Origin: Clostridia bacterium
GTDB taxonomy: Bacteria > Bacillota > Clostridia > Oscillospirales > Acutalibacteraceae
Length of the DNA: 64,000 nucleotides
Direction: 5' to 3'
NCBI GenBank assembly: GCA_017517135.1
Contig: JAFXAK010000031.1
Coordinates: 20,782 to 84,781 of the forward strand
The position numbers and the translations under genes were made by a program. The notes under the pieces are model-generated. The model was not told where the DNA came from and ran no database searches. It saw only the letters and a program-made list of their open reading frames with translations. Positions 15,525 through 23,178 of the stretch are shown here, piece by piece (the first letter of the stretch is position 1; every line of letters starts with the position of its first letter).

Positions 15525-16292
15525 TTACCCCCACCATGTGAATGAAACCAGACTTTCGGGCGCAAACATATTGAGAAGAATTGCAACTCCCATTGCTCCG
15601 AACATACTCAGAGGCATAGCAAAAGGCTGGAGCTTTTTAAGATTGTATTTAGTGCAGAGTGTTTCAAGCACAAGACTGAAAATAATTGAGCTTACAAGCA
15701 CACATATCGACATAAAGCCTGCATCGCCTACACCGTCTGATGTTTTACCGTTGATTGCACGGGCAATAAATGCTGAAATAATACCAATAAAGGATGCGGC
15801 GGAAAGAACATCGCCCACTTTGGAGCTGCCTTCACTTTTGTTTACCGCAGCTCCGATCTTTTTATGCACAAACTTGCAAAGGAAAGGAAGAAGCACAAGC
15901 GGGAAACAGGAGCCTATTGTCATAACCCAGGCAACTGCACCGAACTGAGCAGGATCGGAAACCTCTGTGGAAAGAGAAACACCGAAAACATCAAGCACAG
16001 ACTGAGCCGCAACCGTTTCATAGGCAAGATTACCGATAACGGAAAGACGAATCCAGGGAAGAACGATTCCCAAGGCAGATGCTAACACAATAACCGTTGT
16101 GAGAATTGAAAGAGCAGGCGCTACCGAGAAAAGTGCAGAAGAAATCACGGTATTTTTAAGTGTTTCCTTTGTTATACCGAGCTCCTTGGCGCGTTTCCAT
16201 GCTTTTACGATAAAGAACACAGACTGTACTATAACAAAAGCAATAACGACCGCAGCAATGGCATACATTATGCCGCTTTCTTTGAAGTCCAT
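15525..16292 (-). CDS. DUF5058-family membrane protein
   Basis: 255 residues with about seven membrane segments. The N-terminal pattern (MDFKESGIMY..., a membrane helix, KAWKRAKELGI, then a second helix block containing PWIRLSVIG) matches what I recall of DUF5058 proteins, which occur as two-gene units with another membrane protein like the one at 14844. Transport function is inferred, substrate unknown. The start at 16292 has GGAGGTAA about 6 bases upstream. Confidence 0.7.
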   Translation of the reverse strand: MDFKESGIMYAIAAVVIAFVIVQSVFFIVKAWKRAKELGITKETLKNTVISSALFSVAPALSILTTVIVLASALGIVLPWIRLSVIGNLAYETVAAQSVLDVFGVSLSTEVSDPAQFGAVAWVMTIGSCFPLVLLPFLCKFVHKKIGAAVNKSEGSSKVGDVLSAASFIGIISAFIARAINGKTSDGVGDAGFMSICVLVSSIIFSLVLETLCTKYNLKKLQPFAMPLSMFGAMGVAILLNMFAPESLVSFTWWG

Positions 16293-16378
16293 AAATTACC
16301 TCCGGAATTTAAATTGTTTCAATTAAATAGTTTATCACAAAAAAAAAGGGAACGCAAGGGTATATTATAATAATTATA

Positions 16379-17113
16379 TCAAACAACCATACCGCCGTTG
16401 ACACCCAGATTCTGCCCCGTTATATAAGCCGTTTTTTCATCAGCAAAAAATGCAACGGCCACCGCAATCTCTTCGGGTAAAGCAAGCCTGCCTACGGGTA
16501 TCTCCTCACAAAGAGCCGCTATTTCTTCTTCGGAAAAATTCTTCATCATAGCGGTATCAACCGCACCCGGTGAAACACAGTTTACGGTTATCCCCGAGGG
16601 GGCAAGCTCCTTTGCGAGAGCCTTTGTAAGTCCGATAACTCCTGCCTTTGCAGAGGAATATGCCACCTCACACGAAGCACCAACCTGTCCCCACATAGAG
16701 GAAATATTGATTATTCTGCCGTATTTTCCGGAAATCATATGAGGTACAACGGCTTTTGCACAGTTGAAAGTGCCCGTAAGGTTAACAGACTGGATTTTCT
16801 GCCATTCTTCGGCAGAAGTGAGGTCAAAAAGCTTCTGCAGAGCAACACCCGAATTGTTTACAAGAACATCTATACCGCCTGTTTTTTCAACAATCTGAGA
16901 AATCATAGCTTCAACCTGCTTTTCATCGCTGACATCTGCCTTTACGGCAAAGCAGTCAAAGCCCGATAAAACAAGCTCGGAGGAAAGAGCTTTCGCTTTT
17001 TCCTCTGAGCTGAAATAGTTTATTACAACTGTAAATGAGTCGGCGCACAGCCGCCTTACTATCGCTTCACCGATACCGCCGGCTCCGCCCGTTACAAGTG
17101 CTGTTTTTTTCAT
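16379..17113 (-). CDS. SDR-family 3-oxoacyl-[ACP] reductase-like oxidoreductase
   Basis: This 244-residue NAD(P)-dependent short-chain dehydrogenase has the cofactor motif TGGAGGIGEAI at the N-terminus, the NNSGV motif (variant of NNAG), catalytic Ser in IINISSMWG and catalytic YSSAK, and ends with the usual GGM. It looks like FabG, which reduces 3-oxoacyl-ACP, but no other fatty-acid genes are near, so another substrate is possible. It lies 15 bases downstream of the lipoprotein gene and is probably cotranscribed with it. Confidence 0.88.
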   Translation of the reverse strand: MKKTALVTGGAGGIGEAIVRRLCADSFTVVINYFSSEEKAKALSSELVLSGFDCFAVKADVSDEKQVEAMISQIVEKTGGIDVLVNNSGVALQKLFDLTSAEEWQKIQSVNLTGTFNCAKAVVPHMISGKYGRIINISSMWGQVGASCEVAYSSAKAGVIGLTKALAKELAPSGITVNCVSPGAVDTAMMKNFSEEEIAALCEEIPVGRLALPEEIAVAVAFFADEKTAYITGQNLGVNGGMVV

Positions 17114-17128
17114 AACACAAAACTGCTT

Positions 17129-18016
17129 TTATGCCATTGCAGTCATAAGACCTGCCATAAAGGTGACCATATTCTGCTTTTTGAATGCAACGGAGGGATC
17201 AATCATATAATCGGGCACGGTTACGGTAAAGTAATCAATGTAGTTCGCGGAAATAACCTTACCTGTAGAATCGGCAGATGCAAAGCCCTTGAGTGAATTA
17301 CCGTCCATATAGATATATGTCATAGAATTGTTATCGTTGCGGAAAACATAGCAGTCACATGTAACACCGTTGACTGTACCTGTTGTTTTTTCGTCTGCAT
17401 CCGAAAGATTGCCGAACGCTTCAAAACCGAAGTCCATTGAAGCAAGCATTTCCTCTTTGCTCATATCCAGCTGCTTGAGCAATGATTCGTTCACTTCCAT
17501 ATATGTTTTCTTGTCGACATTTATCATATACACATTCTCATCATTGAAAAGCATACCTACATTCATACCGTCAATAGCGGCTGTGACATATACGGAAGTG
17601 CCAGAGAATGCCATTTCCATAGGAACTGTTCCCGTGCTGTCTACCATAGTACCCTTACAATAGAAGGTACCCTCACGGAGAATATCATAGTCTGATTTTG
17701 TTACAACGGGAGCTGTCGTTGTGCTTTCCTGAACGGGTGCATTCGTTGTGTTCTCCTGAACAGGTGCATTGGTTGTGCTTTCCTGAACAGGTGCATTGGT
17801 TGTGCTTTCCTGAACGGGAGGAAGAGTTCCGTCTGTTGTACTTTCAGTCATACCGACATCTGTTACACCGGGAAGAGTGGTAGTCTCTGTAACAACGGGA
17901 TCATTATTTACCTGTGTTGTGGTTTCGTCCAGCATCTGACTTGAAAAACTCAGACAGCCAGCAAATGTCATTACAACTGCGACAATAGCACAGATTACAC
18001 TTAAAGCTTTTTTCAT
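17129..18016 (-). CDS. Lipoprotein with Thr-rich nine-residue repeats, 295 residues
   Basis: The signal sequence ends in a lipobox (TFAGC, Cys about residue 21), so the protein should be lipid-anchored outside the membrane. Residues about 35-105 are a Thr-rich linker containing four repeats of PVQE(S/N)TTNA/T, encoded by 27-base DNA repeats. The C-terminal ~185 residues form a globular domain beginning YDILREGTFYCKG with alternating strands, similar to LolA/LppX-like lipid-binding beta folds by pattern only. Promoter at 18052-18080. Function not assigned. Confidence 0.75.
   Translation of the reverse strand: MKKALSVICAIVAVVMTFAGCLSFSSQMLDETTTQVNNDPVVTETTTLPGVTDVGMTESTTDGTLPPVQESTTNAPVQESTTNAPVQENTTNAPVQESTTTAPVVTKSDYDILREGTFYCKGTMVDSTGTVPMEMAFSGTSVYVTAAIDGMNVGMLFNDENVYMINVDKKTYMEVNESLLKQLDMSKEEMLASMDFGFEAFGNLSDADEKTTGTVNGVTCDCYVFRNDNNSMTYIYMDGNSLKGFASADSTGKVISANYIDYFTVTVPDYMIDPSVAFKKQNMVTFMAGLMTAMA
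17709..17820 (-). repeat. Four 27-bp in-frame repeats in lipoprotein gene
   Basis: Four near-identical copies of a 27-base unit containing GTGCTTTCCTGAACGGGTGC (plus-strand reading) encode the PVQESTTNA repeats. Copies differ by a few bases; such arrays change copy number by slippage or unequal crossing-over. Confidence 0.75.
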
Positions 18017-18051
18017 TATACTGAATCCTCTCTTTAGAACATACTCAAGAT

Positions 18052-18080
18052 ATAATACACCAAAAACAGCAACAAATCAA
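18052..18080 (-). promoter_or_regulatory. Promoter of the lipoprotein-SDR unit
   Basis: On the minus strand TTGATT, 17 bases, TATTAT, about 35 bases upstream of the start codon at 18016. Confidence 0.6.
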
Positions 18081-18138
18081 GATATTTTTTGCTGTTAAAA
18101 TGTTAAAATTTTATGCTTTAAATACTCTTAAAAGCTAA

Positions 18139-18167
18139 TTGCAAAATCCGTGATAATATGTTATAGT
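18139..18167 (+). promoter_or_regulatory. rpe promoter
   Basis: TTGCAA, 17 bases, TATAGT, ending about 40 bases before the rpe start. Confidence 0.55.
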
Positions 18168-18209
18168 AAAGATGTATATAGAAAATCAAAGAAAGTATGC
18201 GTGGCTGTT

Positions 18210-18854
18210 ATGATTAAAATTTCACCCTCAATCCTTGCAAGTGATTTTTCAAAGCTCGGTGCAGAAGCCGAAAAATGCGAAAAAGCAGGAGCAGATATGC
18301 TTCATATAGATGTTATGGACGGTCATTTTGTTCCGAATATAACCATAGGTATTCCCGTGGTGAAATCTTTAAGAAAATGCGTTTCAATTCCTTTTGATGT
18401 GCATCTTATGATAAGCAATCCCGAAAAATACATCCCCGATTTTATAAGTGCGGGGGCAGACATAATAACCTTCCACGCAGAAGCTGACTGCGATATAAAA
18501 AAATGCATAAAGCTGATAAAGAGTGCAGGCAAAAAGGCAGGCGTATCGTTAAAGCCTGCAACAAGCGCATCTGTACTCACGGATGTTCTCCCCGAGCTTG
18601 ATATGGTGCTTGTTATGACCGTTGAGCCCGGCTTCGGCGGACAAAGCTTTATGGAAGCTCAGCTTGAAAAAATATCCGAGGTCAAAGCTTTGTGCAGCAA
18701 ATTATCGCTCAGCACCGACATTCAGGTTGACGGCGGAATAAACACCGAAACGGCAAAAAAGGTTATTGAAGCAGGGGCTAATGTGCTTGTTGCGGGAAGC
18801 TTTGTTTTCAATGCTCAGGACACCCGTGCCGCCATTGAAAGCTTAAGACAATAA
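18210..18854 (+). CDS. rpe: Ribulose-phosphate 3-epimerase
   Basis: Interconverts ribulose 5-phosphate and xylulose 5-phosphate in the pentose phosphate pathway. The TIM-barrel protein has the diagnostic segments ISPSILASDF at the N-terminus, HIDVMDGHFVPN (metal ligand His and catalytic Asp), FDVHLMI, MTVEPGFGGQ and the phosphate-binding VDGGI near residue 175. The start ATG 18210 gives 214 residues, matching the family. GTG at 18201 is an alternative, since GAAAG lies 5 bases before it, while no good ribosome site precedes 18210. The 3' end overlaps the convergent gene by 12 bases. Confidence 0.94.
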   Translation: MIKISPSILASDFSKLGAEAEKCEKAGADMLHIDVMDGHFVPNITIGIPVVKSLRKCVSIPFDVHLMISNPEKYIPDFISAGADIITFHAEADCDIKKCIKLIKSAGKKAGVSLKPATSASVLTDVLPELDMVLVMTVEPGFGGQSFMEAQLEKISEVKALCSKLSLSTDIQVDGGINTETAKKVIEAGANVLVAGSFVFNAQDTRAAIESLRQ

Positions 18855-19415
18855 CAGCAGCTTTTCTACTGCGTTTTCACCCTCTATTTTATTCCACAGC
18901 TCATCCGTTGAAGCAAGAAGCATACGGTTTTTCTTACCGTGAAGCTCACCGAAACGGCAGATTCTTGCACACAGAACGGGAGCAAGCTTTGAATCCGGGT
19001 AAAAAACAAGTCTGTACATTCCGTTCTTTTCAAACAAGGCGCTTCTGCCCGAAAAGCTGCCTGCAACGGCTGCATCAACACATTTGTCAAGTGCATCCGT
19101 TTCAAGTATCAGCACATTCTCCTCGGTCTTTATGAGCTGCTTTACCGACGGAGTGTTATCCCCCCTCGGAGGAAGACTTGTAAAGCTTATGGAAATGCCC
19201 TCCTCACCGAGCAGACAGACCTCTATAAGCAATTTACCCGACATATTTATATCGGCACCGCTTTTATGCTTTGCCTCATCAAGAATTGTCCAGAGAACTC
19301 TTCTTGTTTCTATATCGGAATAGTCAAAATCCTCATATGTAATGTCATAGGCTTTTAGCTCATTCGCACTGAGCTTCACCTCAAGCCTGTATTCGTTGCA
19401 AACAGTAATATTCAT
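18843..19415 (-). CDS. MecA-like adaptor protein
   Basis: The 190-residue protein starts MNITVCNEYRLEVKLSANEL and continues into a DL...T/D.E..R.. region, the layout of MecA/YpbH adaptors, which feed substrates to the ClpC protease. The start at 19415 is chosen because GGAGG lies 11 bases upstream; a longer in-frame reading adds a hydrophobic stretch that looks artefactual. The middle contains an acidic linker and the C-terminal domain has the alpha/beta pattern ending FGELHGKKNR. MecA proteins are usually 210-230 residues, so this one is a little short. Its stop overlaps rpe. Confidence 0.6.
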   Translation of the reverse strand: MNITVCNEYRLEVKLSANELKAYDITYEDFDYSDIETRRVLWTILDEAKHKSGADINMSGKLLIEVCLLGEEGISISFTSLPPRGDNTPSVKQLIKTEENVLILETDALDKCVDAAVAGSFSGRSALFEKNGMYRLVFYPDSKLAPVLCARICRFGELHGKKNRMLLASTDELWNKIEGENAVEKLLLLS

Positions 19416-19488
19416 ACCTTGCTTCCTCCAAAAAAATATCCTCAGGAATATTCTATGCCCCTGAGCAGATATTCGCAATATAAAATTT

Positions 19489-20460
19489 ATGGAAAGTGAT
19501 GTGAAAATTTCCGCTATGCAAAACAAAAAAACAGAAAACAAATTGCCGTTTACCGCGGATATGCTCATAATACTTATACCTTTCTGTCTGCTGTCTGTAT
19601 ATTTTTACGGACTTACGGCAGTAAAGCTCATTTTTGCAAGCATCATCACAGCTATTGTATGTGATTTCACAGGCTGTGTGTTACTGAAAAGAGAAATTGA
19701 ACTTTCCGATTTAAGTGCTGTCAACACAGGTATCATAACCGCTCTGCTGCTGTCCTCTTCAACGCCTGTGTATATTGCCGTGCTTACCGCTGCCTTTGCA
19801 ATATGCGTAGGCAAGCTTCCTTTCGGCAGCTATAAAAATTCCCCTTTCACACCCGCCGCAGTCGGTATTGCCTTTGCAAGTGTGTGCTTCCCCGATTATC
19901 TGTTCAATTATCTTCCGTCATTAAGAGATACGGGTATATTCACCTCCTCACTTGCATCAATGCTCACTCAGGGCAACACCGTAAATATGACCGCTCCCGG
20001 ACTTCTCAGTATACTTGTCGGCAACTGTCCCGGCCCCATAGGTGCTACCTGTACGGTAGCTTTGCTTGCCACACTCATTTTTCTTCTGATAAGAAGACCG
20101 AATGCATTTTTTTCGGCAGCCGGCTTTATCAGCATCTGCTGTCTGTTTGCCGTTTTATTCCCCCGTGTGCTTTCAGGCAGACAGGCTTCCGTTATTATGG
20201 AATTATGCTCGGGAATGCTTATGTTTACGGCTGTTTTTCTTATTCCCTGGCCGAACAAGGAATTTTCCTCTCCGCTTTCTGCAATGCTTTACGGTATCAC
20301 GGGCGGTCTTTTCCAGATGCTTATAAGATATTTCGGCACTTTTGAGGAAGGTGCTGTTTTTGCCGTTCTTTTCTGTGATGCAATAAGCTTCCTTTTCATA
20401 AAAAAAGAGAAAACACAAAAAACCGGAAAGGAGAACAAGTATGAACAACAAGTCTCCTGA
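19489..20460 (+). CDS. RnfD/NqrB-like membrane protein
   Basis: The protein has 323 residues and about nine membrane helices. Relation to RnfD, the FMN-bearing membrane subunit of the Rnf ion-translocating complex, is seen in the segment GSYKNSPFTPAAVGIAF (RnfD has a G..N.FNPA pattern there) and in the later GPIGATCTVALL. The site where RnfD carries covalent FMN (a SGAT-type motif) is replaced by NMTAPG, so flavin attachment is doubtful. The start is uncertain: ATG 19489, or GTG 19501 with GGAAAG before it. It overlaps the next gene by 20 bases. The usual neighbours RnfC and RnfG are missing. Confidence 0.7.
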   Translation: MESDVKISAMQNKKTENKLPFTADMLIILIPFCLLSVYFYGLTAVKLIFASIITAIVCDFTGCVLLKREIELSDLSAVNTGIITALLLSSSTPVYIAVLTAAFAICVGKLPFGSYKNSPFTPAAVGIAFASVCFPDYLFNYLPSLRDTGIFTSSLASMLTQGNTVNMTAPGLLSILVGNCPGPIGATCTVALLATLIFLLIRRPNAFFSAAGFISICCLFAVLFPRVLSGRQASVIMELCSGMLMFTAVFLIPWPNKEFSSPLSAMLYGITGGLFQMLIRYFGTFEEGAVFAVLFCDAISFLFIKKEKTQKTGKENKYEQQVS

Positions 20461-22573
20461 CTCAAAAAACACCTTTCTTACAGCTGCAGTAACGCATAAT
20501 CCCGTTCTGATAGAAGCAATAGGTCTGGCTCCCATACTTGCCGTGGCTGTTTCGGCAAAAAGTGCTCTGCTTTTATCATTGCTTACAGCTTGTTCACTTT
20601 TTATAACAACAACACTTACCTGCACCGTACTCAAGAAATTCCCCAACTATATAAGGATGCCTTTTTATCTGCTTATCGGTACGCTGATAACAGTATCTGC
20701 AATGTGGTCAGCACAGAAATTCTTTCCTGAATTTTATGTGGAATTGGGATTATTTCTTCCCCTTACGGCGGTAAGCTCACTTATTGCGCTTCATTGCGAA
20801 CGCTTTGCACTCACAGCCGATATTAAAGAAACAATGATACACGCCTGCGGAACATCGGCAGGCTATTTTGCCGTTACTCTTATTACGGGAATAGTCCGCG
20901 AAATCCTCTCTCAGGCATCCGTATTTGATATAAAGCTCAACATAAGCCGTGTTTCGGACGGCTTTGCTCTCCCATTCTTTGCTTTCGTTATTTTCGGCTT
21001 TATGGCTGCAATACTCAAAGCAAGGCTCGGAGTTAAATATGAAAACGAAAATGCAGAAAAAGCCTTTATGGAGCACTCTGTTTTGCTTGAGGGTGAAGAG
21101 CATATTTCAACACTTGATGTAATCGCAAAAAAACAAAAAATATACAAAAAAAGAATATCCTGGAGAAATACTATATTACAGGAAAAGTACAAAGCAAAAG
21201 AGGAGCAGAGAATAAAAGAAGCAAACGAAAGAGAAGCACAAAAAAAGCTGCTTGCCGCACAGAAAAAAGAACAGGAAGAACGCATTGCAGCTCAGAAAAA
21301 AGAACAGGAAGAACGCATTTCAGCCCAGAAAAAAGAACAGGAGGAACGCATTGCAGCTCAGCAAAAAGAACAGGAAAAACGGCTTCCCTCCAAAGTGCTG
21401 CAAGCTGATTATAAAACCGAAAAGCGGAAAACAGAACCCCTTGCAAAAGACACGGTATTTTCACAGCTCAGCAATGAAGACATTGAAGAAGAGCTTATAG
21501 AAATTGACAAAATTCTCAAAGAAACTATTTTAGGTAAAAACAATACAGCACCGGAGCTGTTGCATATACAGGAATCAAAAATATATCAGGAGCAAAAAGA
21601 AGCAAAGCGAATAGAGGAAGAAAAGCAGCAGGCCCTTGCGGCAGAAAAACTCCGTCTTGAACAAGAGCAAAAGGAAAAGAAAAGGGCCGAAGAGCTTGAA
21701 AAGCGCAGACTTGAACTTGAACTCAGAGAAAAGCAGAAGGCTCAGGATGAAGAGCGCAAAAGACTTGAACTCGAACGCAGGGAAAAGCAGCTTGCCCGCG
21801 AAAAAGAAATGCAAAGACTTGAGCGTGAGCTCAGAGAAAAACAGAAAGCCGAAGCTCTTGAAAGACGCAGGCTTGAGCTTGAACGCAAGGAAAGACAGAG
21901 AGCTGAAGAGCTTGAAAGACAAAGACTTGAGAATGAGCGCAAGGAAAAACAGAGAGCAGAAGAGCTTGAAAAGCGCAGACTTGAAAAGGAAGCCAAAGAA
22001 AAGCAGAAAGCCCGTGAGCTTGAAGAACAAAGACTTGCACTTGAAGCTAAAAAGGCTCAGGAGCTTGAAAAGCAGAGACTTGAAAATGAAGCTAAAGAAA
22101 AGCAGAAAGCTGAAGCTCTTGAAAAGCAAAGGCTTGAGGCAGAACGCAAGAGAGTTGAAGCCTTTGAAAAACGCCGCCTGATTCAGGAGGAGAAAGAAAA
22201 GAAGAAGCTGCTTGAAGTTGAGAAGCTTCGTGCAAAGAAAGAAGAACAAAAAACAAAGAAAGACTCAAAGAACAGGGAAAAGCTGCGCAGAAAAGCTATG
22301 ACAGCGGATGAGAGAATTCGTGAAAAGGCTCTGGCTGACGAAGAAAAGCGCAGGAAGAAGATTGCGAAAAACGCAGAAAATTCCGAGGAAATACTTGAAA
22401 AATTCAACAAGGATGCCGAGGCTGCAAAGAAAGCGGCTCAGAAGAAGAACACAGACTACTTCGGTCTCGGTTTTACTCCCGACGGAATGGAAAAAGAGGT
22501 TCTTAAAGCCGAAAAATCAAATCCGTTCATAATGCCTTTGAGCGACACACCGAAAAAGGAGGTTAAGAAATAA
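20441..22573 (+). CDS. RnfE-like membrane protein fused to a very long charged coiled coil, 710 residues
   Basis: Residues about 1-215 are a six-helix membrane domain with the RnfE/NqrD signature NPVLIEAIGLAPILAV. RnfE normally has GLCP there; here the cysteine is Ala, and the second cysteine region (NC in RnfE) reads VSS. Residues about 225-660 are an almost unbroken Glu/Lys/Arg/Leu/Gln coiled coil: first an 11-residue repeat (KKEQEERIAAQ, 33-base DNA repeat) four times, then a looser EKQKAEELEKRRLE-type repeat more than a dozen times. A 45-residue C-terminal tail with DYFGLGFTPDG follows. Known RnfE is about 200-230 residues, so this fusion is exceptional. The frame is intact. GGAGAACAAGT precedes the start. 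Confidence 0.75.
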   Translation: MNNKSPDSKNTFLTAAVTHNPVLIEAIGLAPILAVAVSAKSALLLSLLTACSLFITTTLTCTVLKKFPNYIRMPFYLLIGTLITVSAMWSAQKFFPEFYVELGLFLPLTAVSSLIALHCERFALTADIKETMIHACGTSAGYFAVTLITGIVREILSQASVFDIKLNISRVSDGFALPFFAFVIFGFMAAILKARLGVKYENENAEKAFMEHSVLLEGEEHISTLDVIAKKQKIYKKRISWRNTILQEKYKAKEEQRIKEANEREAQKKLLAAQKKEQEERIAAQKKEQEERISAQKKEQEERIAAQQKEQEKRLPSKVLQADYKTEKRKTEPLAKDTVFSQLSNEDIEEELIEIDKILKETILGKNNTAPELLHIQESKIYQEQKEAKRIEEEKQQALAAEKLRLEQEQKEKKRAEELEKRRLELELREKQKAQDEERKRLELERREKQLAREKEMQRLERELREKQKAEALERRRLELERKERQRAEELERQRLENERKEKQRAEELEKRRLEKEAKEKQKARELEEQRLALEAKKAQELEKQRLENEAKEKQKAEALEKQRLEAERKRVEAFEKRRLIQEEKEKKKLLEVEKLRAKKEEQKTKKDSKNREKLRRKAMTADERIREKALADEEKRRKKIAKNAENSEEILEKFNKDAEAAKKAAQKKNTDYFGLGFTPDGMEKEVLKAEKSNPFIMPLSDTPKKEVKK
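21258..21383 (+). repeat. 33-bp tandem repeats within the coiled-coil coding region
   Basis: Four copies of a 33-base unit (AAAAAAGAACAGGAAGAACG core) encode KKEQEERI(A/S)AQ. More divergent repeats of similar composition continue to about 22250. Confidence 0.75.
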
Positions 22574-23167
22574 ATGAAAACATATATTTTTGACCTTTTA
22601 ACCGCTGCTCTCTTTACGGGACTTTTTCAGAATGTTATTTTTACAGGCGGCTTCGGTGCAACGGAAAGTATACGAATGGCGGCAAAGCCCAACAATCTGT
22701 TCAAATCCGCAATATTTGTAACCTACTTTTCCGTCAGCGTTGCCGTAATATGCAGATGCATTGATTTTATCCCCGCCGTCAGAAATACAGGTACAATAGT
22801 ACATGCATTGATTTTTGCATTTGTACTGTTCTGTGTTTATATGCTGACACTCGAATTTTCACTTCTGATAAGATGCACCCCCGTAACAAAGAGAAGACTG
22901 AGTGTCTGTGCGCTTAACTCTCTTGTTCTTTCACTCCCCTATATATCATATAAATCCGCTTTTACCCTGCCCGAAACTCTGGGTGCGGCAATAGGTGCGA
23001 GTACCGCATATGTGCTGGCAATATGGCTTTTGCACGCAGGGATGCAAAGACTTCACGAAAACGAAAGCATCCCCGAGGTTTTCAAGGGTAACGGTGCATT
23101 GTTTATGTATACGGCAATACTCTCCCTTGCCTTTACAGGCATCTCGGGAAAAGCAATTTCTTTATAA
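22574..23167 (+). CDS. RnfA-like membrane protein
   Basis: 197 residues and about six membrane helices, starting immediately after the stop of the upstream gene. The C-terminal segment (SIPEVFKGNG... followed by AFTGISG) fits the RnfA ending with a FRG/FKG motif and AF.G..G. In RnfA the first helix carries LGICPFLG; here the corresponding stretch reads GGFGATES with no cysteine, and the second cysteine site (NC) reads NS (ALNSLVL). If this alignment is right the protein cannot ligate the intramembrane [2Fe-2S] cluster shared by RnfA and RnfE. Confidence 0.65.
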   Translation: MKTYIFDLLTAALFTGLFQNVIFTGGFGATESIRMAAKPNNLFKSAIFVTYFSVSVAVICRCIDFIPAVRNTGTIVHALIFAFVLFCVYMLTLEFSLLIRCTPVTKRRLSVCALNSLVLSLPYISYKSAFTLPETLGAAIGASTAYVLAIWLLHAGMQRLHENESIPEVFKGNGALFMYTAILSLAFTGISGKAISL

Positions 23168-23178
23168 AAGGTAGCAAA

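Noticed and set aside
21258..21383. CRISPR-like array
   Set aside because: The 33-base repeats are contiguous and in frame with coding sequence, with no spacers.
21575..22249. Long minus-strand reading frame across the coiled-coil region
   Set aside because: It is the shadow of a Lys/Glu/Leu-rich repeat on the other strand: Phe/Leu/Ser-rich, with no ribosome-binding site, and it overlaps a well-supported gene.
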